64,000 nt of DNA from Haloarcula amylolytica JCM 13557 (GTDB lineage: Archaea; Halobacteriota; Halobacteria; Halobacteriales; Haloarculaceae): the NCBI RefSeq assembly GCF_000336615.1, contig NZ_AOLW01000010.1, positions 62,001 through 126,000 of the forward strand, read 5' to 3'. The notes beneath the pieces were generated by a model. It made no database searches, was not told the DNA's origin, and saw only the letters and a list, made by a program, of their open reading frames with translations. Numbering within the stretch: the first letter of the stretch is position 1; the number at the start of each line of letters is the position of its first letter. Position numbers and translations under genes: made by a program. This document shows, in pieces, positions 1 to 9,202 of this stretch.

Positions 1-138
1 CGGACCGTTCGCTACGCTCTGGAACGACTCGACGAAGTCGGTGTCATCGAAGAAGACGTGTACTTCGCCGACGCGCGACAGAATCTCTACGAGATTATCG
101 ACCAACCGGCGGAAGCGGACGCCGCCGTCTCGGACTGA
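1..138 (+). CDS. C-terminal fragment of a winged-helix DNA-binding protein
   Basis: An open frame enters from the left edge and stops with TGA at 136-138, giving the last 45 residues. The stretch TVRYALERLDEVGVIEED looks like a recognition helix followed by the start of a wing, as in ArsR/TrmB/MarR-type regulators of haloarchaea, and then comes an aromatic, acidic tail. The DNA-binding fold is inferred from pattern only. The target and the rest of the protein lie outside the window. The next gene is on the opposite strand and converges with it. Confidence 0.6.
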   Translation, partial: RTVRYALERLDEVGVIEEDVYFADARQNLYEIIDQPAEADAAVSD

Positions 139-186
139 CACGCCTTCTCGCTTGGCTGTTTCGCGACGCGTTCACGCAGCCGCTGG

Positions 187-744
187 TTACAGCGACGCGA
201 CTACGTCGTCCGTCGTCGCGATCTCCGCGAACTCACCGCGTAGCTGCGCCAATGCAGTCCGGTGAACGAGCGACGGGTCGAAGCGTTCGCCGTCGAGCGT
301 TCGGTCGAACGTCGCCGTCGCATCGTCCGGGACGACAACCTCAAACCCGCGGTTTTCGGCCATCCGCGTCGTCGTCGACACGCAGTGGTCAGTCGTCAGC
401 CCGCAGACGACGAGCGTCTCGTGGTCCCGTTCGCGGAGCCACGCCTCCAGTTCGGTGTCGACAAACGCGCCGTTGACGCGCTTCTCGACCGTCGGTTCTC
501 CCGGTTCGGGCTCCAGTTCCGGCTTGAACGCGAACCCCGGTTCGCCGCGCCGGAGCGGCGAATCCGGCTCCGTCGAGTTGTGCCGGACGTGGACGACCGG
601 AAGCCCACGCTCTCGCCATTCGGTAAGCAGGCGCGTCGCGTTCGCCTCGGCGTCGGGGTTGCTCCGCGTCCCCCACGCCGGGTCGTCGAATCCCTGCTGG
701 AAGTCCACCAGCACGAGCACCGGCGTCTCGGGAAGGTCGACCAT
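187..744 (-). CDS. Isochorismatase-family cysteine hydrolase
   Basis: 185 residues, the usual size for the cysteine hydrolase (isochorismatase/nicotinamidase) superfamily. The catalytic triad is visible: Asp14 in VLVDFQQGF, Lys88 in VEKRVNGAF and the nucleophile Cys121 in [11 protein letters not shown], which follows the typical cis-peptide region. Such enzymes hydrolyse amides, for example nicotinamide, or vinyl ethers. The short N-terminus and lack of an obvious zinc-binding DxHxxxH make the substrate uncertain. It lies one base after the YcgG-like gene on the same strand, so the two are probably one transcript. Confidence 0.88.
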   Translation of the reverse strand: MVDLPETPVLVLVDFQQGFDDPAWGTRSNPDAEANATRLLTEWRERGLPVVHVRHNSTEPDSPLRRGEPGFAFKPELEPEPGEPTVEKRVNGAFVDTELEAWLRERDHETLVVCGLTTDHCVSTTTRMAENRGFEVVVPDDATATFDRTLDGERFDPSLVHRTALAQLRGEFAEIATTDDVVASL

Positions 745-745
745 G

Positions 746-1567
746 TCAGTCGGCCGGCTCCGGGGCGGGCGTCTCGATAAGCCACTTCGATTTCGGGTGC
801 TCGCGCGTCACGGTTATCGGACACTCGTCCGGCGACGCGTCCTCGTCCGACGACAGCATATACTGGGGCCACTCTCGGTCGCCCTCGACACCCCAATCGC
901 CTAGGTCGGCGTGAGGACAGACGCCGTCGTACTCCTCCAGCCGTCCCTGGATGATATCGCGGGCGTGCTGGCCAGCCTCGGCATCGGCCGTGACGTTCAG
1001 GTCCTCGAACAGCGCCCGGGGCTGGAACGTGATCTCCAGCCCGACCGGACAGTAGCGGCTCTTTCGCGTGTCGTAGAACGGCGCGCGGCAGGTCGGGAAC
1101 ATCGGCTCGCCGCCGAAGCAGAACTCCCAGTGCGGGTCATCCGGATCGGTCGGGATGTCCTCGGGCCACGGCTCCGGGTCGTGGACGTGGAGGAACTGGA
1201 GGATATGCCAGAGCCGGTCATGGTACTCGGCCTCCGTTAGCGGTCGTTCGGGCGGCCGGAAGAAGGTGACCAGTGAGGCCCGCTCGCTGTGGTCCTGATA
1301 GGTCTCCAGATACGTGAGCAGCGTTTGGCCGAGGTCGAACAGCGCGTCCGGGTCACTCATCGACGGGACCGCTGTGTACAGCGGATCGCCGTCGCGAACC
1401 GACTCCGCCCCGAAGAAACAGGGGAACGGGGAGCCGTTCCGCTCACCGGTCAGCCCCTCGCGGAACGTCCGCCAGTGGGCCCCGACCCACTCCGGTGCGT
1501 CACCGCGCTCCACTCGGGCGGCCAGCGTCGCCTGGTCTTGTAAGCTCCTGACGACTGCGTCGGTCAT
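746..1567 (-). CDS. YqcI/YcgG family protein
   Basis: 273 residues from the Met at 1567; an in-frame Met at 1588 is possible but adds seven residues that fit the family less well. The core matches the YqcI/YcgG family: [17 protein letters not shown] near the N-terminus, a central [15 protein letters not shown] segment, then [12 protein letters not shown] and a QPRALFEDL motif. The family has conserved Cys and aromatic residues, and its biochemical role is unknown. The protein is soluble and acidic with no signal peptide. It is the first gene of a probable two-gene operon with the downstream isochorismatase-like hydrolase. Confidence 0.8.
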   Translation of the reverse strand: MTDAVVRSLQDQATLAARVERGDAPEWVGAHWRTFREGLTGERNGSPFPCFFGAESVRDGDPLYTAVPSMSDPDALFDLGQTLLTYLETYQDHSERASLVTFFRPPERPLTEAEYHDRLWHILQFLHVHDPEPWPEDIPTDPDDPHWEFCFGGEPMFPTCRAPFYDTRKSRYCPVGLEITFQPRALFEDLNVTADAEAGQHARDIIQGRLEEYDGVCPHADLGDWGVEGDREWPQYMLSSDEDASPDECPITVTREHPKSKWLIETPAPEPAD

Positions 1568-1938
1568 GGCTAGTCGGTCGTGCTCCACCGGAATTTAGCT
1601 GTCGTTTTCGGCAGTTCGACTGTCGAATCCGACACGATTAGTTACCGATGTCGTATCCTGCTGGACGATTCGACAGAGCGCTAGTCAAACTCCTGTGCGG
1701 CTGTCCTGCTCGCCGAGTCTACGACGGGACGACAGTAATCGTGCTGCCGCGGTCGATGGCTCGCTCTACGACCTTTTTCAGCGTCGGGTTGCTTCGTTCG
1801 CTTCGCTCACTGTAGGAACCACTCCTTGAAAAACGTCGATGAAAAAGGCCGACGGTTCGGCCTCCGGCCTCACGTCGGTGAAACGCCTCGCTCCGCTCGG
1901 CGTACAGGGACCAAAACCGTTTGCGACCGCTACAATAT
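1568..1938. other. Intergenic stretch with palindromes and a duplicated gene end
   Basis: About 370 bases without a convincing gene between the YcgG-like gene and the end of the PIN-ATPase gene. It holds a 51-base near copy of the ATPase 3' end (separate entry). After that come short palindromic runs rich in TTCGCTTCGCTCA-type sequence, a GGCCGACGGTTCGGCC hairpin and A/T-rich patches. I see no RNA gene. Confidence 0.6.
1718..1768 (-). repeat. Duplicated 3' end of the PIN-ATPase-KH gene (partial copy)
   Basis: 49 of 51 bases match 1939-1989, which is the true 3' end of the PIN-ATPase gene. Read on the minus strand the copy still encodes ERAIDRGSTITVVPS plus stop, with Met changed to Thr. The copies are in direct orientation, 221 bases apart. 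It is a gene-end remnant left by tandem duplication, or one arm of a recombination site. Confidence 0.85.
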
Positions 1939-1939
1939 T

Positions 1940-3817
1940 CTACGACGGGACGACAGTAATCATGCTGCCGCGGTCGATCGCTCGCTCTAGTTCCTCGGCG
2001 ATGCCCGACCCGCGCGAGACCTGAATCTCGCCGCTGCGGGAGACCGTCGCGGTGAAGAGGTACTCGCCGTCGGCCTGCAGTTCGACCGTATCGCCAGCGT
2101 GACCGTCGAGCGGGACGATGACGTGCCGGGACGTGACTTCCGGCTGGACGATTTCGCCCTCCTTGCCGCCGGACTCGGTCTGGGGGCCGCCGGAGGGACC
2201 TGACGGCCGTTCCTCGAAGGTCCGCACGTCGATGTCGATGCCGAGGCGGTTCTCCACGTCGGAGATGCGGCCGCCGCCCTTGCCGATGACCTGCGAGATG
2301 TCGTCGTCCTCGACCCAGACGACGGCGGTGTTAGGCCCGCGCAGTTCGACCTCGACGTGGCCGCGGGCGATAGAGCGAATCTCGCGCTCGACCTCCTGCT
2401 TGGCGAGGCGGTCGACGCCGGAGTCCTGCTCGTCCTCGTCGTCGCCCAGCGGGACCGTGACGACCTGGTTGTTGAAGGTGTAGATCTCGAACTCCGGTCG
2501 GTTGGTCTCGAAGTCCTTGACCATGATGACCGGTCGCGCGAGGTCTTCCTCCATGAGTCCCTGCGGGACCTTGACCTCCGTCGTCACGTCGTAGACCGTG
2601 TCGACCTCCCCGGCTTCGATGTAAACGACGGTGTCGACGATCTGTGGGATGAGCCCGAGTTCGACGCGGCCGATGAGCCGCTGAAGCGCGTCGATGGCGC
2701 GGGTCGCATGGACGACGCCGACCATGCCGACGCCGGCCAGTCGCATATCAGCGAACACTTCGAAGTCATCGGTCTTGCGCACCTCGTCGTAGATGGTGTA
2801 GTCCGGCCGGACCATCAGCAGCGAGTCGGCCGTTTTCTCCATCGAGCCGCCGAGTTCGGTGTACTGCGTGATGTTCGGGCCGACCTGAAGGTCCCGCGGC
2901 TTCTCCATCGTCTTGACTGCGTAGTCGGCGTCGACGAGGAACTCCCCGACCGCCTGTGCGAACGTGGACTTCCCGGCCCCGGGCGAGCCGGAGATGAGGA
3001 CGCCGCGCTGGTGTTCGGTGAAGCGGTCGCGGAGCTGGTCCGCGTACTCGTAATCGTCCAGCTCGGTCTTGACGATGGGCCGGACCGCCGTGATTTCCAG
3101 TGCGTCGGAAAAGGGCGGCCGCGCGATGGCGATCCGGAAGTCCCGGAACTGTGTGATGGTCATCCCGGGTTCGTCGAGTTCGAGGAAGCCGTCCGGCGAG
3201 GCGCGCGCGCTCTCCTCGATGTCGGCGGCGTACTCCCGTAGCTCACTTTCGGTTGCAGGGTCGTCGCGGATCGGCGTGTACTGCATGTCGCCGATAGAGC
3301 CTTTCTTGGCGTAGGGCTGGACGCCGACCTTGAGGTGGACGCTCATCGTCCCCTCGTCGAAGAAGTTCTCGATCTGCAGGCGGTCGACCGTCCGCTTGAC
3401 CGGCTCGACGAACTCCACTGCGAGCCCTTTCGCGCGGGCCACCTGGGCCTGCACGTCGTCGCTGGTCACGAGCGTGGCACCGCGGTCACCGGCGATGTCC
3501 CGGATGAGCGCGTCAATCTGCCCCTCGCCGGCCTCTCGTTTCTCGATAGCGTCTGGCCGCCGGCCGACGTACTCCACGTCGATGGTGCCTTCCTCGGCCA
3601 GGTCGACGAGCGTCTGGAGCTCTTCGAGCCCCTCCCAGCCCGTCTCTCGGCCGTCGTTCGCCTGTGCTTCGAGTTCGCCGACGACGGCTTCGGGAACGAC
3701 GACCGTCGCGCCGGCAAAGCCCATGCCGTCGACGTCGGTGTCGGGGTCGGCATCGGCCTTCACTTGGTCGGACACGCGGCCGTCGATGACCACGCTCGTG
3801 TCCGGTACGATTTCCAT
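1940..3817 (-). CDS. PIN domain, VirB11/PilT-like ATPase and KH domain protein
   Basis: 625 residues. The start is set at 3817 (MEIVPDTSVVIDG), because the PIN fold begins there and a TATA box (3841-3847) sits about 27 bases upstream. Domains in order: PIN-type nuclease fold (about 1-140, with Asp6 and acidic residues in GQIDALIRDI and LVTSDD); secretion-type ATPase with Walker A GSPGAGKS near residue 277 and a Walker B-like acidic region after DSLLMVRPDYTIYDEVRK; then a KH/RNA-binding module near 495-560 with GKGGGR. This is a conserved archaeal architecture, presumed to act in RNA metabolism or ribosome-linked processes; the exact role is not known. It is cytoplasmic and transcribed alone. 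Confidence 0.9.
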   Translation of the reverse strand: MEIVPDTSVVIDGRVSDQVKADADPDTDVDGMGFAGATVVVPEAVVGELEAQANDGRETGWEGLEELQTLVDLAEEGTIDVEYVGRRPDAIEKREAGEGQIDALIRDIAGDRGATLVTSDDVQAQVARAKGLAVEFVEPVKRTVDRLQIENFFDEGTMSVHLKVGVQPYAKKGSIGDMQYTPIRDDPATESELREYAADIEESARASPDGFLELDEPGMTITQFRDFRIAIARPPFSDALEITAVRPIVKTELDDYEYADQLRDRFTEHQRGVLISGSPGAGKSTFAQAVGEFLVDADYAVKTMEKPRDLQVGPNITQYTELGGSMEKTADSLLMVRPDYTIYDEVRKTDDFEVFADMRLAGVGMVGVVHATRAIDALQRLIGRVELGLIPQIVDTVVYIEAGEVDTVYDVTTEVKVPQGLMEEDLARPVIMVKDFETNRPEFEIYTFNNQVVTVPLGDDEDEQDSGVDRLAKQEVEREIRSIARGHVEVELRGPNTAVVWVEDDDISQVIGKGGGRISDVENRLGIDIDVRTFEERPSGPSGGPQTESGGKEGEIVQPEVTSRHVIVPLDGHAGDTVELQADGEYLFTATVSRSGEIQVSRGSGIAEELERAIDRGSMITVVPS

Positions 3818-3840
3818 ATCGGCAGTTGGAGACTGCCGTT

Positions 3841-3847
3841 GATAAGG
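3841..3847 (-). promoter_or_regulatory. TATA box of the PIN-ATPase gene
   Basis: CCTTATC on the minus strand lies about 27 bases before the ATG at 3817, the distance expected for a leaderless haloarchaeal transcript. This supports that ATG over the upstream in-frame Met at 3880. Confidence 0.5.
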
Positions 3848-3918
3848 GTGTGGAGTCCGTACGCTGTCTCTGTGCACCACAACTGGGAAAACGGGACAGA
3901 CGCTGTAGCGCAGCCGAC

Positions 3919-4173
3919 CTAGACGGCCTTTTGCAACCGCGTTCGGACACTCCGGTCGGCTGCGGCGAGCGCCGCCTGTCCGAACTCCCGAGCGCTACGT
4001 TCGCGAACTAGGAGCGTCCGGGTCAGCTCTCGGAGGCCGCGCCGCTCACCGCTGAGTTCGACTGTTTCGGCGTTCGTCGCAACGAGGTCAACGCGCTGGT
4101 TGCCCCGCAGTGCCCGCCGCAGTTCGCTGACTTCCTCGGCTGTGGCCGCTTCGACCGCTATTTCAGAACGCAT
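3919..4173 (-). CDS. Small conserved haloarchaeal protein, unknown function
   Basis: 84 residues from the Met at 4173 (MRSEIAVEAATAEEV); longer in-frame starts add a poorly composed 28-residue leader. The sequence alternates short strands and helices (SEIAVEAA, EEVSELRRALRG, RVDLVATNAETVELSG) and ends in an Arg-rich helix with KAV. There are no Cys residues, membrane segments or known motif. An A/T-rich patch (ATATACGTATTTGG) upstream is a plausible promoter shared with the divergent M20 peptidase. I do not recognise the family. Confidence 0.6.
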   Translation of the reverse strand: MRSEIAVEAATAEEVSELRRALRGNQRVDLVATNAETVELSGERRGLRELTRTLLVRERSAREFGQAALAAADRSVRTRLQKAV

Positions 4174-4310
4174 CACCTCAATATACGTATTTGGTATGTA
4201 TTTGGGCACTACCGAACTGTTTAGGGCTGTCCCGTAGTTCTCTGTTCGGCGAGACACAGCCCCCCGAGCCCGTCGCGGATTTTTTGCTGCCCGCGCTCCC
4301 GAGCCACGGT

Positions 4311-5399
4311 ATGGAGACGCTGCCGTCGCTGACTCGCGACCTCGTTTCGATCCCCAGTCACGACGACGAAGCGGCTGCCGGAGAGCACATCACAGCGTGG
4401 CTCCGGGACCACACCGACGCACAGGTCACCCGCGACGACCACGGGAACGTCATCGCCCGCAAGGGCCAGGGCGATACGTCGCTCGCCCTCGTCGGCCACC
4501 ACGACGTGGTCCCGCCGGACGGGTCGCAGGTTGACGCCGGCGGCGAGTACGTCCTCGAGGAACACGACGGCCGCCTCTACGGTCGGGGCGCTGCGGACAT
4601 GAAGGGGTGCGTCGCCGCGGCGATGCTGGCCTTCCGGGACGCCGATCCCGCCGGCGAACTGGTCTTCGCCTCCTTCGCTGGCGAGGAACAGGGCGGTCTC
4701 GGCTGTCAGGCCGCCATCGAGGACGGCTTCGCCCCCGACTACGCTGTCGTCGGCGAGGGGTCGACCGGCTACTCCGCACCCGGAACGACGGACGTGGCCG
4801 TCGCCCACAAGGGCCGGCGGGGGTCGACTATCGTCACCGAGGGTGCCGCGGCCCACGCCAGCGAACCCGAGGCCGGCGCGAACGCCATCTACCGTGCGAC
4901 TGACGCCGTCGACGTGGTCCGGGACCTCGACTTCCCGTCGACAACCGTGCTCGGTCACGAGATGAGCGGGAGTGTCGCCGTCACCGAAATCGACGGCGGC
5001 TCGGCCTGGAACGTCATCCCCGAGCGCTGTGCGGTCACGGTCGACGAGCGGACGGTCCCCGGCGAGCGCGCGCCGCTTGACAGGGTCGAGGCCATCGACG
5101 GCGTCTCCTGGCGCGTCGACCAGGACCTCCCGCCGATGGCCTGTGGCGACGCCGACTTCGCCAACGCGGCACTGGACGCCGCTACCGCCGCGCAGGACGC
5201 TACACCCGAACACGTCGTCAAACCGCACGCGACCGACGCCGGCTGGCTCGCCCAGGCCGGGACCGAGTGTGTAATCGTCGGCGCGGCCGAACCCGGCGAG
5301 GCCCACACTGGTGATGAGAGCGTGTCGCTGGCTGTGTTGGAACGGTGTCAGGACATCTACGAGCGTGTTGCCGAGTCGTGGCCACAGTCTCGGCTGTGA
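4311..5399 (+). CDS. M20 family metallopeptidase/deacylase (ArgE/DapE/LysK type)
   Basis: 362 residues, starting at the ATG at 4311 that follows a T-rich TATA-like stretch by about 25 bases. Metal-ligand motifs are in order: His in LVGHHDVVPPDG (near 64), Asp in GRGAADMKGCVA (near 96), Glu-Glu in FAGEEQGGLG (near 125) and His in GEAHTGDESVSL near the C-terminus; a dimerisation domain lies between. These two-zinc enzymes hydrolyse N-acyl amino acids or release amino acids from carrier proteins. The archaeal LysK, ArgE and DapE functions cannot be separated from sequence alone, and there are no lysine or arginine pathway neighbours. It is cytoplasmic. Confidence 0.88.
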   Translation: METLPSLTRDLVSIPSHDDEAAAGEHITAWLRDHTDAQVTRDDHGNVIARKGQGDTSLALVGHHDVVPPDGSQVDAGGEYVLEEHDGRLYGRGAADMKGCVAAAMLAFRDADPAGELVFASFAGEEQGGLGCQAAIEDGFAPDYAVVGEGSTGYSAPGTTDVAVAHKGRRGSTIVTEGAAAHASEPEAGANAIYRATDAVDVVRDLDFPSTTVLGHEMSGSVAVTEIDGGSAWNVIPERCAVTVDERTVPGERAPLDRVEAIDGVSWRVDQDLPPMACGDADFANAALDAATAAQDATPEHVVKPHATDAGWLAQAGTECVIVGAAEPGEAHTGDESVSLAVLERCQDIYERVAESWPQSRL

Positions 5400-5473
5400 G
5401 TGTGTGGCCGCGTGTCGTATTCGTCTTCTCACCAAATTCAGTGCGCCTGAAATCCCATCCGGTCGCTGTTTAG

Positions 5474-5499
5474 CCCGCCGACATGGCGGGGCTTTCTGG
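5474..5499. repeat. Solo end of the composite palindrome family
   Basis: GGGGCTTTCTGG (5488-5499) matches the right end of the larger palindromic elements at 23.8, 40.9 and 63.5 kb, here preceded by a 6-bp perfect hairpin (CCCGCC/GGCGGG around GACAT, 5474-5490). No left end or inner boxes are present nearby. It lies between the M20 and M32 peptidase genes. Confidence 0.6.
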
Positions 5500-5611
5500 C
5501 TGTTTGAAGACAGTGCTCCAATCCAACAGATTTCGTTGAACCGTCATGCCAACCACCACACTCCTTACCGGCGGCATCGGTTCTTTAGGGACCCCGGCCT
5601 AACGCCGCTGT

Positions 5612-7114
5612 ATGGCAACAGCGAGCGAGGACAGCGAGTCCACGTACGAGCAGTTCCTGGATCACGTCCGCCGCCTCCACTACATCGAGGACGCCGGGGG
5701 CGTCCTCAACTGGGACCAGCAGGTGATGATGCCCGACGCCGGCACGCCGGCCCGGGCGAAACAGACCTCCGCCATTTCGACGCTCCATCACGATCTGCTT
5801 ACCGACGACGCCCTGGCCGACTGGCTGGACGAACTCGACGACGCCGACCTCGACCCCGACCAGAAGGCCGTCGTTCGGGAGGTCCGGCGGGACCACGAGC
5901 GAGCCACGAAGGTCCCCGCAGATCTGGTCGAACGCCTCTCCGAAGCGTCTTCGAACGCCCTACCGGTCTGGAAGGAGGCCAAGGCCGAGGACGACTTCGA
6001 CGCCTTCGCCGACACGCTCGAAGAACTGGTCGAACTCCGCCGGGAGTACGCCGCCGCCATCGACCCCGACCGCGACCCCTACGAGGTGCTGTTCGAGGAG
6101 TACGAGCCGTATCTCGGCATCGACACTGCCGAGGAAGTACTCACGAACCTCCGTGACGCGCTCGTTCCGCTCATCGACGACATCGCCGACAGCGACGTGA
6201 CGCTTGCCGACCCATTCGAGGGCACCTACGACGACGACACCCAGCACGACCTCGTCGAGACGGCGCTTGACACGCTTGGCTACGACTGGGACCGCGGCCG
6301 CCTCGACACTGCACCCCACCCGTTCTCGATGGGGACGCAGTTCGACGCCCGCGTCACCACTCGCTTCACCCCCGAGGACCCGCTTGACGCGCTCGGCTCG
6401 ACCATCCACGAGTTCGGCCACGCGACGTACACGCTCGGCCTGCCACAGGAAGCGTACGGCACGCCGCTGGGCGACAATCGCGACCTCTCCGTTCACGAGT
6501 CACAGTCCCGCTTCTGGGAGAACCACGTCGGCCGTTCGCGCCCGTTCTGGGACTTCTTCACCGAGACGGCCAACGACCATCTCGGGACCGACGCCACCGC
6601 CCAGCAGTTCTACGAAGCGTTCAACGAGGTGTACGACGACAACCTCATCCGGGTCGAGGCGGACGAGCTAACGTATCACATGCACATCATCGTCCGCTTC
6701 GAAATCGAACGGGACCTCATCCGCGGGGACCTCGACGTCGAAGACGTACCGGCGGTCTGGAACGACAAGATGGAAGAGTATCTCGGTATCCGCCCCGACA
6801 CCGACGCCGAGGGCTGCCTGCAGGACATCCACTGGACCAACGGCGCATTCGGCTACTTCCCCACCTACACGCTCGGGTCGGTGCTGGCCGCGCAACTGGA
6901 CCACCACGCTCGGCAGGATATCGACGGCTTCGACGACCACGTCCGCGCCGGCGAGTTCGGCCCCATCCACGACTGGCTCACCGAGAACGTCCACCAGCAC
7001 GGCGCACGCTATCGGACTGACGACCTCGTCGAAGAAGCGACGGGTGAGTCCTTCACTGCCGAACACTTCCTCGACTACGCCGACGAGAAGTACCGTGCGC
7101 TGTACGACTGCTGA
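5612..7114 (+). CDS. M32 family carboxypeptidase (carboxypeptidase Taq type)
   Basis: 500 residues, normal for the M32 family. The zinc site is [10 protein letters not shown] (HExxH near residue 266), followed by an [18 protein letters not shown] segment that supplies the third ligand and substrate contacts, and [17 protein letters not shown] downstream, all diagnostic of carboxypeptidase Taq. It removes C-terminal residues from peptides in the cytoplasm (no signal peptide). It is transcribed alone, in the same direction as the upstream M20 peptidase but separated by about 210 bases that contain a solo palindrome end, so co-transcription is doubtful. Confidence 0.94.
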   Translation: MATASEDSESTYEQFLDHVRRLHYIEDAGGVLNWDQQVMMPDAGTPARAKQTSAISTLHHDLLTDDALADWLDELDDADLDPDQKAVVREVRRDHERATKVPADLVERLSEASSNALPVWKEAKAEDDFDAFADTLEELVELRREYAAAIDPDRDPYEVLFEEYEPYLGIDTAEEVLTNLRDALVPLIDDIADSDVTLADPFEGTYDDDTQHDLVETALDTLGYDWDRGRLDTAPHPFSMGTQFDARVTTRFTPEDPLDALGSTIHEFGHATYTLGLPQEAYGTPLGDNRDLSVHESQSRFWENHVGRSRPFWDFFTETANDHLGTDATAQQFYEAFNEVYDDNLIRVEADELTYHMHIIVRFEIERDLIRGDLDVEDVPAVWNDKMEEYLGIRPDTDAEGCLQDIHWTNGAFGYFPTYTLGSVLAAQLDHHARQDIDGFDDHVRAGEFGPIHDWLTENVHQHGARYRTDDLVEEATGESFTAEHFLDYADEKYRALYDC

Positions 7115-7171
7115 CACGACGGTCGACGGACTCCGTTCCAGATATCGACTCTGATATTATCGGGCAACTCG

Positions 7172-7179
7172 TTTTATAT
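7172..7179 (+). promoter_or_regulatory. TATA box of the soluble transducer gene
   Basis: TTTTATAT is centred about 28 bases before the ATG at 7204. The spacing predicts a leaderless mRNA and supports ATG 7204 over the GTG at 7192. Confidence 0.6.
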
Positions 7180-7203
7180 TCCCCTCCCATTGTGACGACT
7201 ACT

Positions 7204-8178
7204 ATGGCTGAGAGACCGACGGAAAATGTACCGAACCAAACAGGGACGGGGATCGACACGGACATCGAGGACGACGTCACGGAGAATATCGACACGGAGG
7301 CCGGCTACAGCCACACTGCAGCGAGCGAGGTCCAGACGATGCTGGCCGAGCTGGAGGACTCGTCGGTCGGAATCGCGGAGGAAACTGCCGAGATCCGCGA
7401 ACAGGCCGCCGAGCAGTACGAGGGACTGACAGACATCGCAAACGAGGTGTCGAACCTCTCGGCGTCGGTCGAGCAGATCGCCTCGTCGTCCGAGGAGGTG
7501 TCCGCGGCCTCCCGCGAAGCGAAGGAACTCGCCGAACGCGGGCAGGGGAACGCTGACGACGTCCACGAGGCGATGGAGAACATCCAGCAGGCGGCCGACA
7601 GCGTCGCCGAGGACGTCAAGACGATTCAGGAGAGCGTCGAGGAGATCGACGAGATCGTCGACGTCATCAACGACATCGCCGACCAGACCAACATGTTGGC
7701 GCTGAACGCGTCTATCGAGGCCGCCCGCGCCGGCGAGGCAGGTGAAGGGTTCGCCGTCGTCGCAAACGAGGTCAAGAGCCTCGCCGAGGAGTCACAGGAG
7801 CAGGCGACGACCATCGAGCAGATGATCGACGGCATTCAGGACGACACCGAAAACGCCGTCGAGAGCCTCGAAGAGAGCAACGACGAGATCGACGAAGGTA
7901 TCGACACTGTCGAGGAGTCGACCGAAATCCTCGAAGAGATCGACGACACTGTCCGCGAGGTCAACAACGGTATCGAGGAGGTCGCCACCGCCACAGACCA
8001 GCAGGCCGCCTCGACCGAGGAAGTGGCCAGCATGATCGACCAGTCCACGGACGCAGCCGAGGATATCGCCGACGGTACGGCCGACATCGCCGAGGAATCC
8101 GATGAGCAAACCGACCTTCTCAGCGATATCAATCAGGCGATAGACGACCTCGTTGCGGACCTCGAGCGAAACAACTGA
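7204..8178 (+). CDS. Soluble methyl-accepting transducer (Htr-like)
   Basis: 324 residues with no membrane segment. Residues about 70-320 form a long coiled coil with the conserved signalling hairpin tip [24 protein letters not shown] followed by [16 protein letters not shown]. This part contacts CheA and CheW in chemoreceptors. Glu/Gln-rich heptads on both sides are candidate methylation sites. The N-terminal 60 residues are polar and carry no recognisable PAS or globin domain, so the sensed signal is unknown. There are no che genes in the window. Haloarchaea have several cytoplasmic transducers of this kind. Confidence 0.9.
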   Translation: MAERPTENVPNQTGTGIDTDIEDDVTENIDTEAGYSHTAASEVQTMLAELEDSSVGIAEETAEIREQAAEQYEGLTDIANEVSNLSASVEQIASSSEEVSAASREAKELAERGQGNADDVHEAMENIQQAADSVAEDVKTIQESVEEIDEIVDVINDIADQTNMLALNASIEAARAGEAGEGFAVVANEVKSLAEESQEQATTIEQMIDGIQDDTENAVESLEESNDEIDEGIDTVEESTEILEEIDDTVREVNNGIEEVATATDQQAASTEEVASMIDQSTDAAEDIADGTADIAEESDEQTDLLSDINQAIDDLVADLERNN

Positions 8179-8244
8179 GCGGCCGGCTGTTCTGGCTGTG
8201 CGTCTCGGCGCTCCGTCCCGAACTGCATCCACGACGAACCCGGC

Positions 8245-8252
8245 GTTTATTT
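8245..8252 (+). promoter_or_regulatory. TATA box of ubaA
   Basis: GTTTATTT lies about 26 bases before the ATG at 8275, consistent with leaderless transcription. Confidence 0.5.
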
Positions 8253-8274
8253 CTCCGGGCTGCCAAGCCTCGCT

Positions 8275-9090
8275 ATGCGACCGGATCTGGACCCAGAACA
8301 GCTTGACCGGTACTCCCGGCATATCATCATGAACGACGTGGGGCCGGAGGGCCAGGCCGCGCTGCTCGACACTGAGGTGTTGGTCGTCGGGGCCGGTGGC
8401 CTCGGCGCACCGGTCCTCCAGTACCTCGCGGCTGCGGGTATCGGCCGGCTCGGAATCGTCGACGACGATACCGTCGAGCGGTCGAACCTCCAGCGGCAGG
8501 TCATCCACGGCGACGACGACGTTGGCCGGCCGAAGGTCGACAGCGCTGCCGAGTTCGTCACCGGCCTCAATCCCGACGTGACCGTCGACCGCCACGAACT
8601 GCGACTGGCGCGGGAGAACGCGACCGACCTGGTGGCCGACTACGACATCGTCGTCGACGCCTCCGACAACTTCGCCACGCGGTTCCTCGTCAACGACGCC
8701 TGCACGCTCTCGGGCACGCCCTTTTCACACGGCGCTATCTTCCAGTTCGAGGGACAGGTGACGACGTTCTCGGGCGACAGCCCGTGTTACCGCTGTCTGT
8801 TCCCCGAAGCGCCGCCGGAGGGAACTGTCCCTGATTGCGCGACTGCGGGCGTTTTAGGCGTGCTACCGGGTACCATCGGATGCATGCAGGCGACCGAAGT
8901 CGTCAAGCTCGCGATGGACTACGGCGAGACGCTGGACGGCCGACTCATCGCCTACGACGCCGCCGAGATGTCCTTCGAGGAAATCCCCGTCGCCGCCAAC
9001 CCCGACTGCCCGGTGTGTGGCGACGACCCGGCCATCGCGAGCGTCGCCGACGCCAGCTACGAGGGTCGCTGTTCGCTCGCCGAGGACTGA
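8275..9090 (+). CDS. ubaA: E1-like ubiquitin-like modifier activating enzyme UbaA
   Basis: 271 residues of the MoeB/ThiF/HesA fold. It adenylates the C-terminal glycine of small ubiquitin-like proteins (SAMPs, MoaD-like). In haloarchaea one such enzyme serves protein sampylation, molybdopterin synthesis and tRNA thiolation. Visible: ATP-binding GAGGLGAPVLQY (near residue 39), the ERSNLQRQ Arg finger region, zinc ligands CYRC (171/174) and CPVC (245/248), and the catalytic Cys188 in PDCATAGVLG. It lacks a C-terminal rhodanese domain, as usual for UbaA. A SAMP1-like gene lies at 35.6-35.9 kb in this window. A TATA box is 26 bases upstream. Confidence 0.9.
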   Translation: MRPDLDPEQLDRYSRHIIMNDVGPEGQAALLDTEVLVVGAGGLGAPVLQYLAAAGIGRLGIVDDDTVERSNLQRQVIHGDDDVGRPKVDSAAEFVTGLNPDVTVDRHELRLARENATDLVADYDIVVDASDNFATRFLVNDACTLSGTPFSHGAIFQFEGQVTTFSGDSPCYRCLFPEAPPEGTVPDCATAGVLGVLPGTIGCMQATEVVKLAMDYGETLDGRLIAYDAAEMSFEEIPVAANPDCPVCGDDPAIASVADASYEGRCSLAED

Positions 9091-9128
9091 CCGGCTCGCT
9101 TTGTACTGGCCGGCTCGCTCTGTACTTG
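9091..9128. repeat. Short tandem duplication after ubaA
   Basis: Two adjacent 19-base units beginning CCGGCTCGCT (9091-9109 and 9110-9128) match at 17 of 19 positions, directly after the ubaA stop codon. Probably a slippage product in the 3' region. Confidence 0.55.
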
Positions 9129-9202
9129 CGCCAGTTTTCACGGCTGATACTGCGGAACCGAGTTTTATGCGCTGATAGCCGCGAGTAACGGTAGCCACTC
9201 AC

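Noticed and set aside
9091-9128. Regulatory meaning of the 19-base tandem duplication
   Set aside because: Only two imperfect units after a stop codon; most easily explained by slippage.
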